Below the pieces are notes generated by a model. It was given only the letters and a program-made list of their open reading frames with translations. It did not search any database and was not told where the DNA came from. Below, in pieces: positions 31,789-41,410 of a stretch of 64,000 nt of DNA (its first letter is position 1; the number at the start of each line of letters is the position of its first letter). Source of the DNA: Enemella dayhoffiae (lineage in GTDB: Bacteria > Actinomycetota > Actinomycetes > Propionibacteriales > Propionibacteriaceae); contig NZ_NMVQ01000046.1 of assembly GCF_002250625.1 (NCBI RefSeq), positions 62,001-126,000 of the forward strand, in the 5' to 3' direction. Both the position numbers and the translations under genes were made by a program.

Positions 31789-33123
31789 TCAGTCCTGGCG
31801 GGAGTGCTGATCCCCGGTGTCGCTGACCGGCAGTCCCACGGCCGTGGATCCGGAGCCGCCCGCGCCAACCGCGCTGGTGGCGAGCTCCGATCCGGCATCG
31901 GTGGGCACCTCATAGCGGCGCAGGGTCAGCGGCAGCCAGGGCAGCCCGCGCCGGCGCCGCTCGACGATCGCCAGCACCAGCGCGAGCACGAACAGCCCGA
32001 TGCTGAAGAACATGGTGCCGGCGTCGATCAGCTTCTGCCCGTCGGTGTACTTGAACTCGTCCTGGAAGTCGACGAACTGCATGAACGGGGCGTACGCCAC
32101 CCACAACGAGGTGACCAGGCCATAGAAGCGGAGCGCCGACGGCAGCGCCTTGTCGATCACCAGCACGATCGCCAGCGGCATCACCCAGACGAAGTGGTGG
32201 CTCCACGAGATCGGCGAGGCGAGCAGGCCGGCGAAGCCGGTCAGGCAGATGCCCAGCGCGGCATGCCCGTTGCGGTGCCACAGCACCGCGGCCACCAGCC
32301 CGATCACACAGACGATGCCGGCCAGCGCGAGTCCCTCCAGCGGGATCTTGTCCGACGGCGCGTGGGTGAAGCGGATGTAGTTCCCGATCACCGACTGGTT
32401 CGTGTAGTACTTCATCTGCGTGTTCATCCCGGAGTCGCCGCCGACCAGACGGGTCCAGAAGAGCAGCGAGGGCCTCGGCAGCAGGAGGCCGCCGATCACG
32501 GTCGCGGCAACGAACGAGACGAACGTGACGATCGCCGCCTTCACCCGGCCGGACAGGAACAGGTAGACCGCGAACAGCGCCGGGGTCAGCTTGACCGCGG
32601 TCGCGATCCCGGTCAGCCAGCCCTCGGGCAGCCAGCGGCGCTTGCCCAGCAGTCGGGGACCGGGCATCAGGTCGAGCGCGACCAGGGCCATCATGAAGAT
32701 GTTCACCTGGCCGAAGCCGAGGGTCATCCGCAGCGGCTCGATCATCCAGATCGCCGCGGTCGCGACGAGTGACAGCTGCCAGCCCCGGAACTTCAACCGG
32801 TAGCAGATCGCCATCACCGCCAGGCCGTTCAGCAGCAGCCAGGCGACCTCGCCGGGGATCTTGTCCAGCAGGGCGAACGGGACCGCGAGCAGGGCCGCGA
32901 ACGGCGGGTAGATGAAGGGCAGCCAGTCACCGCGGATGTTGTAGAAGGCGCGCCCCTCGAGCACCCGGTGGGCGGTGCGCACGTAGACCTCGAGGTCGAT
33001 CATGTTGGGGGACCACGGGGTGAACTGCCCCTCCTTGACCTCGGTGGCGCCGGCGTACACCGCCGCGAACAGCGGGGGGAGTGCGTAGATCACCCACAGT
33101 GCGACCCGCTTCACCTTCTCCAT
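31789..33123 (-). CDS. GT87 family (DUF2029) polyprenol-phosphate-mannose mannosyltransferase
   Basis: This 444-residue multi-span membrane enzyme belongs to the family of mycobacterial PimE, which adds alpha-1,2-mannose to phosphatidylinositol mannosides using a lipid-linked donor on the outer face of the membrane. The catalytic loop after the first span holds MIDLEVYVRTAHRVLEGRAF and the conserved FIYPPFAALLAVPFALL. About ten spans follow. The C-terminus is a cytoplasmic-type polar tail. It is the last of four genes in one operon (36211 to 31789), 60 bp after a second GT87 gene. The acceptor is not known. Confidence 0.88.
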   Translation of the reverse strand: MEKVKRVALWVIYALPPLFAAVYAGATEVKEGQFTPWSPNMIDLEVYVRTAHRVLEGRAFYNIRGDWLPFIYPPFAALLAVPFALLDKIPGEVAWLLLNGLAVMAICYRLKFRGWQLSLVATAAIWMIEPLRMTLGFGQVNIFMMALVALDLMPGPRLLGKRRWLPEGWLTGIATAVKLTPALFAVYLFLSGRVKAAIVTFVSFVAATVIGGLLLPRPSLLFWTRLVGGDSGMNTQMKYYTNQSVIGNYIRFTHAPSDKIPLEGLALAGIVCVIGLVAAVLWHRNGHAALGICLTGFAGLLASPISWSHHFVWVMPLAIVLVIDKALPSALRFYGLVTSLWVAYAPFMQFVDFQDEFKYTDGQKLIDAGTMFFSIGLFVLALVLAIVERRRRGLPWLPLTLRRYEVPTDAGSELATSAVGAGGSGSTAVGLPVSDTGDQHSRQD

Positions 33124-33183
33124 GCAGCGCCCTCTTCGTTGCTCGTCCTCAATCCAGCACCGCGATCCAGCACCGGCACGACA

Positions 33184-34404
33184 CTACCGGCTCGCCGCTT
33201 TGGAGTGCGTCTCCCACGGCGAGTCTCGATTTTCCGATGGGCTCGACGCCGCCGCGGAGCGGGGCAGGAAGAGGACCGCGATCGCGATCGCGGTGCTCAG
33301 CAGGTTGGGCCCGGCCGCGAACCACTTCTGCCCGATCGAATATTCGAAGATCTCCCGCTGGGCCCAGGGCGCCCCGCCCAGGCTCCACTGCGGGTTGATC
33401 AGGCACCACAGCACCGCGGCCATCGCCAGCATCCGCGTCCAGACGGGCAGCCGGTCGCGCCAGGCGGCGTACCCGAGCGGCAGCAGCCAGGTCAGGTGGT
33501 GCGACCAGGCGATCGGGTTGGCCAGGCTGGAGATCAGCCCGAGAATGCCCAGCCCGAGCACCTCATGTCCGATACGCCAGCAACGCCAGGCGGCGGCCAG
33601 CCCGATCACCACCATCACCACCCCGAGGGCCAGGCCGACGGTCGTACCCGTCTCGATTCCGAGGAAGCGCTGGGCGGCGCTGGAGACCGACAGGTTGTAG
33701 ATCCAGCCGAACGCGTCCGGGTTGGCGCCCGAATCGCCCCCGGCGAGTCGACCCCAATAGCCGGCGGCCGGTCCCGGGGCCACCGCCAGCCCGAGCAGGA
33801 TGGTGCCCACGAAGGTGCCGATGGCGACCAGCCCGTCGCGGCGCCGACCGACCAGGAACAGATAGACGATGAACACAGCCGGGGTGAGTTTCAGCCCGGT
33901 GGCCAGGCCGATCAGCATCCCGCCGGGCAGCCTGCGCCGACGCCCGTCGGCCGGGCCGAGCACGTCGAACAGCACCAGGGTCAGCAGCAGGATGCCGAGC
34001 TGACCGAGCCGGATCGTGGTCAGGAACGGATCGGCCAGCACCACCACGGCCGCGGCCGCGACGCTGGCCCACCACGGCCGCAGCCCGAGCCGGCGCAGCA
34101 CCGCCATCGTCATCAGGCCGTTGGCCGAGGCCCAGATCAGCTGACTCAGCCACCATGGCAGCCAGGTGAACGGAATCGCCAGCACGGCCGCGATCGGCGG
34201 ATAGATGTAGGGGAAGGTGACGGTGCTGGTGTAGAAGTCCTCGCCGCGGACCAGGAAACGGGCCGCGTTGACATAGACCTCGAGATCCTGGCTCCACGGC
34301 TGCCACGGCCAGACGCTGGCACCGCGGATGCTCGCGACCGCATAGCAGGCGGCGAGGATGGGCAACAGCGCCCGGCCCAGGCCAGTCAACAGCCGCCGAG
34401 TCAC
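33184..34404 (-). CDS. GT87 family (DUF2029) mannosyltransferase
   Basis: This membrane glycosyltransferase of about 406 residues is a paralogue of the downstream gene. SQDLEVYVNAARFLVRGEDF has the catalytic Asp in the first outer loop, and YIYPPIAAVLAIPFTWLPWW is the family hallmark. A GTG at 34404 overlaps the stop of the HAD gene by four bases (GTGA), which decides the start; GTG 34410 is an alternative. No ribosome site is needed if translation is coupled. Two GT87 genes in a row suggest successive mannose additions to one envelope lipid or glycan. Confidence 0.87.
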   Translation of the reverse strand: MTRRLLTGLGRALLPILAACYAVASIRGASVWPWQPWSQDLEVYVNAARFLVRGEDFYTSTVTFPYIYPPIAAVLAIPFTWLPWWLSQLIWASANGLMTMAVLRRLGLRPWWASVAAAAVVVLADPFLTTIRLGQLGILLLTLVLFDVLGPADGRRRRLPGGMLIGLATGLKLTPAVFIVYLFLVGRRRDGLVAIGTFVGTILLGLAVAPGPAAGYWGRLAGGDSGANPDAFGWIYNLSVSSAAQRFLGIETGTTVGLALGVVMVVIGLAAAWRCWRIGHEVLGLGILGLISSLANPIAWSHHLTWLLPLGYAAWRDRLPVWTRMLAMAAVLWCLINPQWSLGGAPWAQREIFEYSIGQKWFAAGPNLLSTAIAIAVLFLPRSAAASSPSENRDSPWETHSKAASR

Positions 34405-35213
34405 AACCACGCTCGGATGGTACGCCCAACCGCGGACTCCGCGTTGCTCCCGATCACCGTGGCGGACAGATCCGCCAGGCTCACGTGCGACTGTGCCATC
34501 AGGTACGCCTGACCGGCCCATTCGAGCATGGCCCGGTCGTTCGGCATGTCGCCGAAGGCGGCCACCTCCTCGCGTGCGACGCCGAGCTCTGCGGCGTACG
34601 CGGCCAGGGTCCGCGCCTTCGTCACCCCCGGGGCGCTCGCCTCCAGCAGCCCCGGCAACTCGGAGAACGAGCTCCAGGTCAGCGTCAGCGCGTCCCCGAC
34701 CACCTCGGCGGCCCGTGCCGCCAGCTCGGCGGACCCGAGCGCGGGGTGCTGGATCAGCAGCTTCACGAACGGTTCGGCGGACAGTTCCTCGGCATCCCCG
34801 GTGAAGAAGCGGGGGTCGCCCAGCTCGGAGGCGGGCTGCCAACCGATCCGGTACGCCGGTTCCGCGCCGAAGCGCATCCCCTGTTCGAACCCGAAACTGA
34901 CCTCCGGCAGGGCCGCCCGCAGGTCCCGGATCGCCCGCCGCGCGACCCGGCGATCAATCGGGTGGCTGTGCAGGGCGCGCTCATCGCCCAGATCCCACAG
35001 CAGCGCTCCGTTGCTGGCCACCACGATCGGGTGGGAGACGGGCAGCTCCGCCAGCACCGACAACCAGCGCGGGGGGCGGCCGGTGGCGAACACCACCAGC
35101 AGCCCGGCGGCCATCGCGTCGGCGACCGCCCGGGCGTTCTCGGCGCTGACAGTGCCGTCGGGGGAGAGGAACGTGCCGTCCAGGTCCGTCGCCACCAGCC
35201 GGGGGCGACTCAC
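34401..35213 (-). CDS. HAD-IIB (Cof-type) hydrolase
   Basis: This 270-residue phosphatase has motif I VATDLDGTFLSPDGT, motif II VVFATGRPP, and motif IV EVAAFGDMPNDRAMLEWAG, all typical of Cof-type HAD-IIB enzymes, which act on small sugar or nucleotide phosphates. It starts at GTG 35213, overlapping the stop of the gene upstream by four bases, and its own stop overlaps the mannosyltransferase start. The tight coupling to GT87 genes suggests work on a sugar phosphate of the same pathway, for example mannose phosphate, but this is only an inference. Confidence 0.9.
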   Translation of the reverse strand: MSRPRLVATDLDGTFLSPDGTVSAENARAVADAMAAGLLVVFATGRPPRWLSVLAELPVSHPIVVASNGALLWDLGDERALHSHPIDRRVARRAIRDLRAALPEVSFGFEQGMRFGAEPAYRIGWQPASELGDPRFFTGDAEELSAEPFVKLLIQHPALGSAELAARAAEVVGDALTLTWSSFSELPGLLEASAPGVTKARTLAAYAAELGVAREEVAAFGDMPNDRAMLEWAGQAYLMAQSHVSLADLSATVIGSNAESAVGRTIRAWL

Positions 35214-36211
35214 AGCCGCGAGGGCGGGGTCGGGGTGCCCCGGGCGCTGGCGGACGGATCCGGGGTCGGCCCGTCCGGACCTGCGGAACTGGAGCCGGAC
35301 GGGGACGGGCTCTGCGGGGTGGGCGAGCCCGACCCCTGCCCCGGAGCCGGTGAGGGCGTCGGCGTCGCGGTCCCCGACGGGGGTGGCGGGGGCGCGCTGC
35401 CGGTGCCCGTGCCCGTGCCCGGGGAACCGGATCCGGTCTGGCCAGTCCCGGAACCCTGGCCGGGTTGCGGCGGCGGGGACTGCGGGGCTGAGTTCCGGAA
35501 GATGAGGATCGCGATCAGTACCGCCAGGGTGGCCAGCAGCACCATCAGCAACCAGGACGCCAGGATGCTCAGGAACCCGGCCCGGTCATAGCGACCCGGC
35601 CAGGGCAGCGGCCAGACCCGGTTGTGCCCGGAGCCGAACCGGTCGATCCAGGGCAGCCGATAGTCCGGCCCCTTCGGCTCGCCGATCGGCGCCAGGTCGA
35701 TCAGGTCGACCTCGGCCAGGATGCTGTTGGCCAGCTCGGAGATCCGGCGGGCGTTGCCGGGTTCACCGGTCAGGGTGAGCGCGGCCCAGGGTGCGATCGG
35801 GTGACTGTCGTCGGGGTCGACCGGGTCGTCGTCCTCGGAACGGAACCGCCGACCGAGGCGCCCCTCGTCCTGCTCGTGCCCGCCGCGGGCCAGCACATCG
35901 TCGATGTGCAACTGGTTGATCATCCCCGAGAAGCGGTCGCGGGCGACCTTGTCCGCGGCGGCCCCGGCGTGCAGCTGCAGCAGCACCACCGACTGCTCGG
36001 AACTGGTGGTGGTGCCTCGGGTGTGGTGCTCGAGGCCGTCGCCGTGCCCCAGATAGGCGGTCCCCGACGGGCGCCAGTGCAGCCGACCGTCGAGCCAGAA
36101 GTCACCGATCTTCGCCGGGTCCTCGGGCAGCACCGGCGTCACCTCGAACCCGTGCCAATCGGGTTCGGCGGACGCATCACCCTGCTGGGCGTCGCGGTTG
36201 TTGGTCGACAT
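35210..36211 (-). CDS. Hypothetical single-span protein with Pro/Ser/Gly-rich tail
   Basis: This 333-residue protein has a soluble N-terminal part of about 220 residues with HGFEVTPVLPEDPAKIGDFW and WAALTLTGEPGNARRISEL, one membrane span (ILASWLLMVLLATLAVLIAI, about residues 225-245) and a C-terminal tail of some 85 residues made almost only of Pro, Ser, Thr and Gly. The positive-inside rule puts the tail outside the cell. I recognise no family. It is the first gene of the mannosyltransferase operon and is divergent from the MoxR operon. The tail could carry O-linked mannose, which would fit the neighbours; this is speculation. Confidence 0.75.
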   Translation of the reverse strand: MSTNNRDAQQGDASAEPDWHGFEVTPVLPEDPAKIGDFWLDGRLHWRPSGTAYLGHGDGLEHHTRGTTTSSEQSVVLLQLHAGAAADKVARDRFSGMINQLHIDDVLARGGHEQDEGRLGRRFRSEDDDPVDPDDSHPIAPWAALTLTGEPGNARRISELANSILAEVDLIDLAPIGEPKGPDYRLPWIDRFGSGHNRVWPLPWPGRYDRAGFLSILASWLLMVLLATLAVLIAILIFRNSAPQSPPPQPGQGSGTGQTGSGSPGTGTGTGSAPPPPPSGTATPTPSPAPGQGSGSPTPQSPSPSGSSSAGPDGPTPDPSASARGTPTPPSRL

Positions 36212-36383
36212 CCATCCTGCTCACTGGTCGGGACACGGGCCGGGCGGGCCCGGCAGCGGGCAGCCGGCTCCCATTGTGCCAGCCTCCGGGATCCGGATCG
36301 GCTGAGCCGGGTGGGACTCCGGACTTGGGTACGCTGGGTCGAGCCCGCGCGCGGTGAACCACCGGTACGTACAGGAGATGTGA

Positions 36384-37544
36384 GTGACCAGTCCGACCAG
36401 CCAGTCCTCGGTCAGCACCCAGGACGCAGCCCGCCTGCTCGGGGACGCCATTCGTCAGGTGCAACGGATCATCGTCGGTCAGGAGCACATGGTCGAGCAG
36501 TTGATGGTCGGACTGCTGGCCAAGGGGCACGTCCTGCTCGAGGGCGTCCCGGGTGTCGCCAAGACCCTGGCGGTGCGCTCCTTCGCGACCGTGGTCGGTG
36601 GCGAGTTCGCCCGGATCCAGTTCACCCCCGACCTGGTCCCCTCCGACATCGTCGGCACGCGGATCTATCTGGCCAGCCAGGAGAAGTTCGAGGTCGAGCT
36701 CGGGCCGGTGTTCGTCAACTTCGTGCTCGCCGACGAGATCAACCGCGCGCCGGCCAAGGTGCAGTCGGCGATGCTGGAGCTGATGGCCGAGAAGCAGGCG
36801 TCCATCGCCGGCCACACCTACCCCGCGCCCAAGCCGTTCATCGTGATCGCCACCCAGAACCCGGTCGAGTCCGAGGGTGTCTATCCGCTGCCCGAGGCGC
36901 AGCGCGACCGGTTCCTGCTCAAGGTGGACGTGCCCTATCCGCGCGGCAACGAGGAGTTCGAGATCCTGCGCCGGATGAGCGTCGACCCGCCCGAGGCGCG
37001 TCCGGTGCTCGACCCGGAGCTGGTGCTGCAGCTGCAGCGCCAGGCCGCGGACGTGTTCGTGCACAACCTGGTCGCCGAATACATCGTGCGGCTGGTGCTG
37101 GCCACGCGTACCCCCGCCGAGTTCAACATGCCCGACCTCACCTCGGTGATCCAGATCGGCTGCTCCCCGCGCGCCACCCTCGGCCTGGTCGCCGCCTCCC
37201 GGGCGCTGGCGCTGATCCACGGCCGCGACTACGTGCTGCCGACCGATGTGCAGGCCGTCGCCAAGGACGTGATGTCGCACCGGCTGGTGCTCGGGTTCGA
37301 CGCCGTCGCCGACAACATCCAGCCCAGCCAGGTGATCGAGCGGATCCTGGCGATGGTCCCGCCGCCCACCCCGGTGTGGAACCAGCCGCAGGGTCAGCAG
37401 GGCCCGCAGGCTCACCAGGGCCAGGACCAGGCCCACCCGGGTCAGGGACAGCAGGGACATCAGGGCCACCAGGGGCAGAACGGCCACGCCAGTGCGGGAC
37501 AGCCCGGTCCCGGCCAGGGCCAACCCGATTTCAACCAGCACTGA
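36384..37544 (+). CDS. moxR: MoxR family AAA+ ATPase
   Basis: This 386-residue ATPase is of the MoxR type, a chaperone-like enzyme that works with VWA proteins to mature or assemble envelope or enzyme complexes. Walker A is GVPGVAKT and Walker B VLADEINR; ATQNPVESEGVYPLPEAQRD is the family sensor region. It starts at GTG 36384 with AGGAG upstream. The last 60 residues are an unusual Gln/Gly/His/Pro-rich tail. It opens an operon with a DUF58 protein and two VWA proteins, the standard MoxR-DUF58-BatA/B order also seen in mycobacteria. Confidence 0.93.
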   Translation: MTSPTSQSSVSTQDAARLLGDAIRQVQRIIVGQEHMVEQLMVGLLAKGHVLLEGVPGVAKTLAVRSFATVVGGEFARIQFTPDLVPSDIVGTRIYLASQEKFEVELGPVFVNFVLADEINRAPAKVQSAMLELMAEKQASIAGHTYPAPKPFIVIATQNPVESEGVYPLPEAQRDRFLLKVDVPYPRGNEEFEILRRMSVDPPEARPVLDPELVLQLQRQAADVFVHNLVAEYIVRLVLATRTPAEFNMPDLTSVIQIGCSPRATLGLVAASRALALIHGRDYVLPTDVQAVAKDVMSHRLVLGFDAVADNIQPSQVIERILAMVPPPTPVWNQPQGQQGPQAHQGQDQAHPGQGQQGHQGHQGQNGHASAGQPGPGQGQPDFNQH

Positions 37545-37562
37545 GCCGCCAGGGGACCCGAC

Positions 37563-38603
37563 GTGAGCCAGCACCCGATCGACTTCAGCGCACCGGCGGC
37601 CGCCGCCTCGGTGCTCGGGGTGCCGACCCGGGCCACCGTCCCGCTGCACAAGCTGGCGCCCGAGGCGGCGCTGCGTCGCCTCGAGCTGGCGATCGTACGC
37701 CGACTCGAAGGTTTCCTGCACGGAGACCACCTGGGGCTGCTGCCGGGGCCGGGTTCGGACACCAACGACGCCCGCGAATACGTGCCGGGTCAGGACGACG
37801 TCCGCAAGATGGACTGGGCCGTCACCGCCCGCACCACGGTCCCGCACGTGCGGGACACGATGGCCGACCGGGAGCTCGAGGTGTGGGCGCTGCTGGATGT
37901 CACCCCATCGATGAACTGGGGGACCGCCGGCATCACCAAGCGTGACCTGGGGATCGCGGCCATCGCCACCATCGGCTTCCTGAGCCAGAAGATGGGCGAC
38001 CGGTTCGGTGGGCTGATCATGCGACCGGACAAGATCCGCCGATTGCCGGCCAGCTCCGGGCGTACCGCGCTCTATGGGCTGCTCGGCAAGATGCTGGACG
38101 AGCCGATCGTCGACGACCACGCCACCGGGCCCTACGACCTGCCCGAGGGGATCGAGCAGCTCGCCCGCAGCCAACGGAGGCGGGGTCTGCGGGTGGTCGT
38201 CTCGGACTTCCTGACCCCCGGTGATCATGAGCTCGACCCGAACATCGAGCCACCCTGGGAGCGGCCGCTGCGGCGGCTCTCGGTGCGCAACCAGGTGCTC
38301 TGCATCGAGGTCGTGGACCGCTTCGAGCTGCAGTTCCCCAACGTCGGTGAGATCCTGATCCGCGATCCCGAGACCGACTTTGAACGCTACGTGAATACTG
38401 GGGATGCGGCCGCCCGACAGCGGATGGACGCCGCCAGCGCTGCCCAGCGCGAGCGGGTCCGGATCGCCCTGCGCCGTGCGGGGGTGGGTCACATCCAGCT
38501 CCGCACCGACCGGGACTGGGTGGCCGACATCGCGCGGTTCGTGCTGGCGTACCGACGCGTGGCCAGCATGCTGCACGCACCACCGCAGGGGGTGAGTCGA
38601 TGA
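37563..38603 (+). CDS. DUF58 domain protein of the MoxR-VWA system
   Basis: This 346-residue protein has the DUF58 signature GLLPGPGSDTNDAREYVPGQ and the MDWAVTARTT region, followed by a VWA-like fold (WALLDVTPSMNWGTA) whose metal site is partly changed from the DxSxS pattern. It has no membrane span. GTG 37563 starts it 18 bp after moxR, and its stop overlaps the next VWA gene (ATGA). DUF58 proteins are the constant partner of MoxR ATPases; their exact action is unclear. Confidence 0.9.
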   Translation: MSQHPIDFSAPAAAASVLGVPTRATVPLHKLAPEAALRRLELAIVRRLEGFLHGDHLGLLPGPGSDTNDAREYVPGQDDVRKMDWAVTARTTVPHVRDTMADRELEVWALLDVTPSMNWGTAGITKRDLGIAAIATIGFLSQKMGDRFGGLIMRPDKIRRLPASSGRTALYGLLGKMLDEPIVDDHATGPYDLPEGIEQLARSQRRRGLRVVVSDFLTPGDHELDPNIEPPWERPLRRLSVRNQVLCIEVVDRFELQFPNVGEILIRDPETDFERYVNTGDAAARQRMDAASAAQRERVRIALRRAGVGHIQLRTDRDWVADIARFVLAYRRVASMLHAPPQGVSR

Positions 38604-39577
38604 GTCCGCTCGAGGGGTGGCTGCCGGACTTCTCCGCGCCAACCCGCCTGCTCTGGCTGCTTGCGATCCCGCTGCTGGTGGCGGCGTACGTGTGGGCGTC
38701 GCGCCGCAGGAACCGGCGCGGCATGCGGTTCACCAACACCTCGATGCTCGGTGCGGTCGTCCCCAAGCAGTCCCAGTGGCGTCGTCACCTGGCGGTCGCG
38801 CTCTCGCTGCTGTCGCTGGTCAGCCTGGCCGGGGCCTGGGCGAAGCCAGTGGATCAGGTGGACGTCCCGCGCGAGCGCGCCACCATCGTGCTGATCATCG
38901 ACGTCTCCCAGTCGATGGCCGCCAACGACGTCAAACCCGACCGGCTCACCGTGGCCAAGAACGGAGCCAAGGACTTCGCGCGCAGCCTGCCGGAGAAGTA
39001 CAACGTGTCGCTGGTCGCGATGTCGGGAAACCCGGCGCTGGTGATCCCGCCGACCCTGGACCGCAACGCGCTGATCCGCGGTATCGACTCGCTGCAGCTG
39101 CGTGACTCCACGGCGGTGGGGGAGTCGATCGTGGTCGGGCTGCGGGCGCTGGACCAGGCACCCAAGGACAAGTCCGGTGACGACAAGCCCGCGCCGGGCG
39201 CGCTGGTGATGCTCTCCGATGGCACCAACACCGTCGGTCGGCCCGCCGAACAGGGGGCGCAGGAGGCGGTGAAGGCCAAGACGAAGGTCTACACCATCGG
39301 CTATGGCACCGAGAACGGCTACGTCGAGCTGGACGGCAAGCGGGAGCACGTGCCCGTCGATCAGGCGCTGATGCAGCGGGTCGCCGAGATGACCGGTGGC
39401 TCCTATTTCAAGGCCGCCAGCCCCGATCAACTCAAGAAGGTGTACGAGAACATCGGCTCCTCGGTCGGCTATGAGAAGGCCGAACGGGAGACCACCGCTG
39501 CCTGGGCCGGCTGGGGCCTCGGCTTCGCCGTGCTGGCAGCGCTTGCCGCAATCTCCTTGGCTGCGAGGTGGCCATGA
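38600..39577 (+). CDS. VWA domain membrane protein (BatA-like)
   Basis: This 325-residue protein has an N-terminal anchor pair (LLWLLAIPLLVAAYVWA and HLAVALSLLSLVSLAGA), a von Willebrand A domain with the intact metal site VLIIDVSQSMAAND and the later DSTAVGESI and MLSDGTNT, and a C-terminal span (WGLGFAVLAALAAISLAA). The VWA domain should face the outside. It overlaps the genes on both sides by four bases and is nearly duplicated by the next gene. Confidence 0.92.
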   Translation: MSPLEGWLPDFSAPTRLLWLLAIPLLVAAYVWASRRRNRRGMRFTNTSMLGAVVPKQSQWRRHLAVALSLLSLVSLAGAWAKPVDQVDVPRERATIVLIIDVSQSMAANDVKPDRLTVAKNGAKDFARSLPEKYNVSLVAMSGNPALVIPPTLDRNALIRGIDSLQLRDSTAVGESIVVGLRALDQAPKDKSGDDKPAPGALVMLSDGTNTVGRPAEQGAQEAVKAKTKVYTIGYGTENGYVELDGKREHVPVDQALMQRVAEMTGGSYFKAASPDQLKKVYENIGSSVGYEKAERETTAAWAGWGLGFAVLAALAAISLAARWP

Positions 39578-40545
39578 CCGATCTGCTGATGCTCCCGCTG
39601 GAACTGCCCAGCTTTGCCCACGCCGGGCGGCTCTGGGCCCTGATCGCGGTGCCGGCGCTCGCCGGCCTCTATCTGCTGCTGCTGTGGTATCGCCGCGATC
39701 GGGGACCGCAGACGCTGGCGATCAACGTCGACCGGAAGTGGGTGCGGCACCTCGCCGTGGTGCTGGCGATCCTCAGCCTGGGTCTGCTCACGGTCGCCTG
39801 GGCCACCCCCCGCCAGACCGTCGACGTGCCGCGGGAGCGCGCCACGGTGGTGGTCGCCCTGGACGTGTCGCTGTCGATGGAGGCCGCGGACGTGCCGCCC
39901 AATCGGCTGGCGGCGGCCAAGGTGTCGGCGAAGGAGTTCGTGAACTCCCTGCCGGTGGGCTTCAACGTGGCGGTGGTCGAGTTCGCCGGGAACGCCTCGA
40001 TCGTGGTGCCGCCGACCACCGACCGGGGCGTGGTGAACGCCGGCATCGACAACCTGCAGCTGCGGGAGTCCACCGCCATCGGTGAGGGCATCTACACCGC
40101 GCTGGACGCCCTGCTGATGGCCCCGCCCGACCCGAAGGACCCGAACGCCAAGGTGCCGGCGACGATGGTGGTGCTCTCCGACGGCGAGTCGCAGCGTGGC
40201 CGGAGCCCGTTCGCGGCGGCCGCCGAGGCGAAGAAGCGCGGCGTACCGGTCAACACGATCGCCTTCGGCACCCCGAACGGCTACATCATCGACAAGCGCA
40301 CCGGCCGCAAGGAGGGGGTCGCGGTGAACAAGGAGCAGCTCGCCGAGATCGCCGCCGAGGGCGGCGGCAAGGGCTACTACGCCCCCACGGTGGAGAAACT
40401 CCGCGAGGTGTACGCCGACATCCGCCGCTCCGCCGGCACCGAGAAGGCGTACCTGGAAGTCACCTCCCGCTATGTCGGTGGCGGCCTCGTCCTCGGCCTG
40501 CTCGCCAGCCTCGGCATCGTCTCCCTCGGCGCCCGCTGGCCGTAA
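39574..40545 (+). CDS. VWA domain membrane protein (BatA/BatB-like paralogue)
   Basis: This 323-residue protein is a tandem paralogue of the previous gene. It has the same layout: two N-terminal spans (LWALIAVPALAGLYLLLL and HLAVVLAILSLGLLTVAWA), a VWA domain with VALDVSLSMEAADV and ESTAIGEGI, and a C-terminal span (GLVLGLLASLGIVSLGA). The ATG at 39574 overlaps the previous stop (ATGA), which decides it over GTG 39568. The pair could form a heteromer. yggS follows 13 bp later. Confidence 0.92.
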   Translation: MTDLLMLPLELPSFAHAGRLWALIAVPALAGLYLLLLWYRRDRGPQTLAINVDRKWVRHLAVVLAILSLGLLTVAWATPRQTVDVPRERATVVVALDVSLSMEAADVPPNRLAAAKVSAKEFVNSLPVGFNVAVVEFAGNASIVVPPTTDRGVVNAGIDNLQLRESTAIGEGIYTALDALLMAPPDPKDPNAKVPATMVVLSDGESQRGRSPFAAAAEAKKRGVPVNTIAFGTPNGYIIDKRTGRKEGVAVNKEQLAEIAAEGGGKGYYAPTVEKLREVYADIRRSAGTEKAYLEVTSRYVGGGLVLGLLASLGIVSLGARWP

Positions 40546-40558
40546 TAGGTTTGGGGGC

Positions 40559-41272
40559 ATGAGCATCGCCAGCAATCTCGCCGCCATTCACGAACGAATC
40601 GAGCGGGCGTGCGAGGGGGCCGGGCGGGATCCGGGGGAGGTGCGCCTGCTGCCGGTGTCGAAGACCAAGCCGCCGGAGGCGCTGCTGGAGGCGTACGCCG
40701 CAGGGGAGCGGATCTTCGGGGAGAACAAGGTCCAGGAGGCCCAGGCGAAGGCCGAGGAGCTCGCCGACACCGACATCCGCTGGGCGGTGATCGGGCACCT
40801 GCAGACCAACAAGGCGAAGAATCTGGCCCGCTTCGCGCACGAGTTCCACGCCCTCGACTCGCTCAAGGTGGCCACCGAACTGGAGAAGCGGCTGCAGGCC
40901 GAGGGCCGCGGGCTCGACGTGTTCATCCAGGTGAACTCCTCCGCCGAGCCGCAGAAGTTCGGCCTGGCGCCCGAGGACGTGGCCACCTTCGCCGCCGAGC
41001 TGCGCTCCTTCGACGCACTGAACGTCCGCGGGCTGATGACGCTGGCCGTGTTCTCCACCGACCCCGACGAAGTACGCCCCTGCTTCGAGCGGATGCAGCA
41101 GCTGCAACGGCAACTGCGCGACGACGACCGGGCCGCCGGGTCGTATGACGAGCTGTCGATGGGGATGAGCGGGGACTTCGAGCTGGCGATCGCCTACGGG
41201 GCGACCACGGTCCGCGTCGGTCAGGCCATCTTCGGCGCTCGGCTCGACCCCAACCAGTACTGGCCGGGGTGA
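40559..41272 (+). CDS. yggS: YggS family pyridoxal-phosphate homeostasis protein
   Basis: This 237-residue PLP-binding protein has no known catalytic reaction but keeps vitamin B6 and amino-acid pools balanced. The PLP lysine is in LLPVSKTKPPEALLEAY. FGENKVQEAQAK, HLQTNKAKN and MTLAVFSTDPDEVRPCF are conserved, and MGMSGDFELAIAYGATTVRV is the C-terminal phosphate-binding motif. The ATG follows GGGGG. It comes 13 bp after the second VWA gene and may share its transcript. In other actinobacteria it lies in the cell-division cluster, which is not the case here. Confidence 0.94.
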   Translation: MSIASNLAAIHERIERACEGAGRDPGEVRLLPVSKTKPPEALLEAYAAGERIFGENKVQEAQAKAEELADTDIRWAVIGHLQTNKAKNLARFAHEFHALDSLKVATELEKRLQAEGRGLDVFIQVNSSAEPQKFGLAPEDVATFAAELRSFDALNVRGLMTLAVFSTDPDEVRPCFERMQQLQRQLRDDDRAAGSYDELSMGMSGDFELAIAYGATTVRVGQAIFGARLDPNQYWPG

Positions 41273-41410
41273 CCCTGCAACGCTCCTCGCTCACGGAACG
41301 TCAGGTGACCGCTGGTGCAGAAGTGACTTGTGATGCACAATGGGGCTCATCGTTCGACCCATCGTTTGAGGATGTCGGGGAAGGCAAACCTCAGAGCCTT
41401 GGGAGGAACG

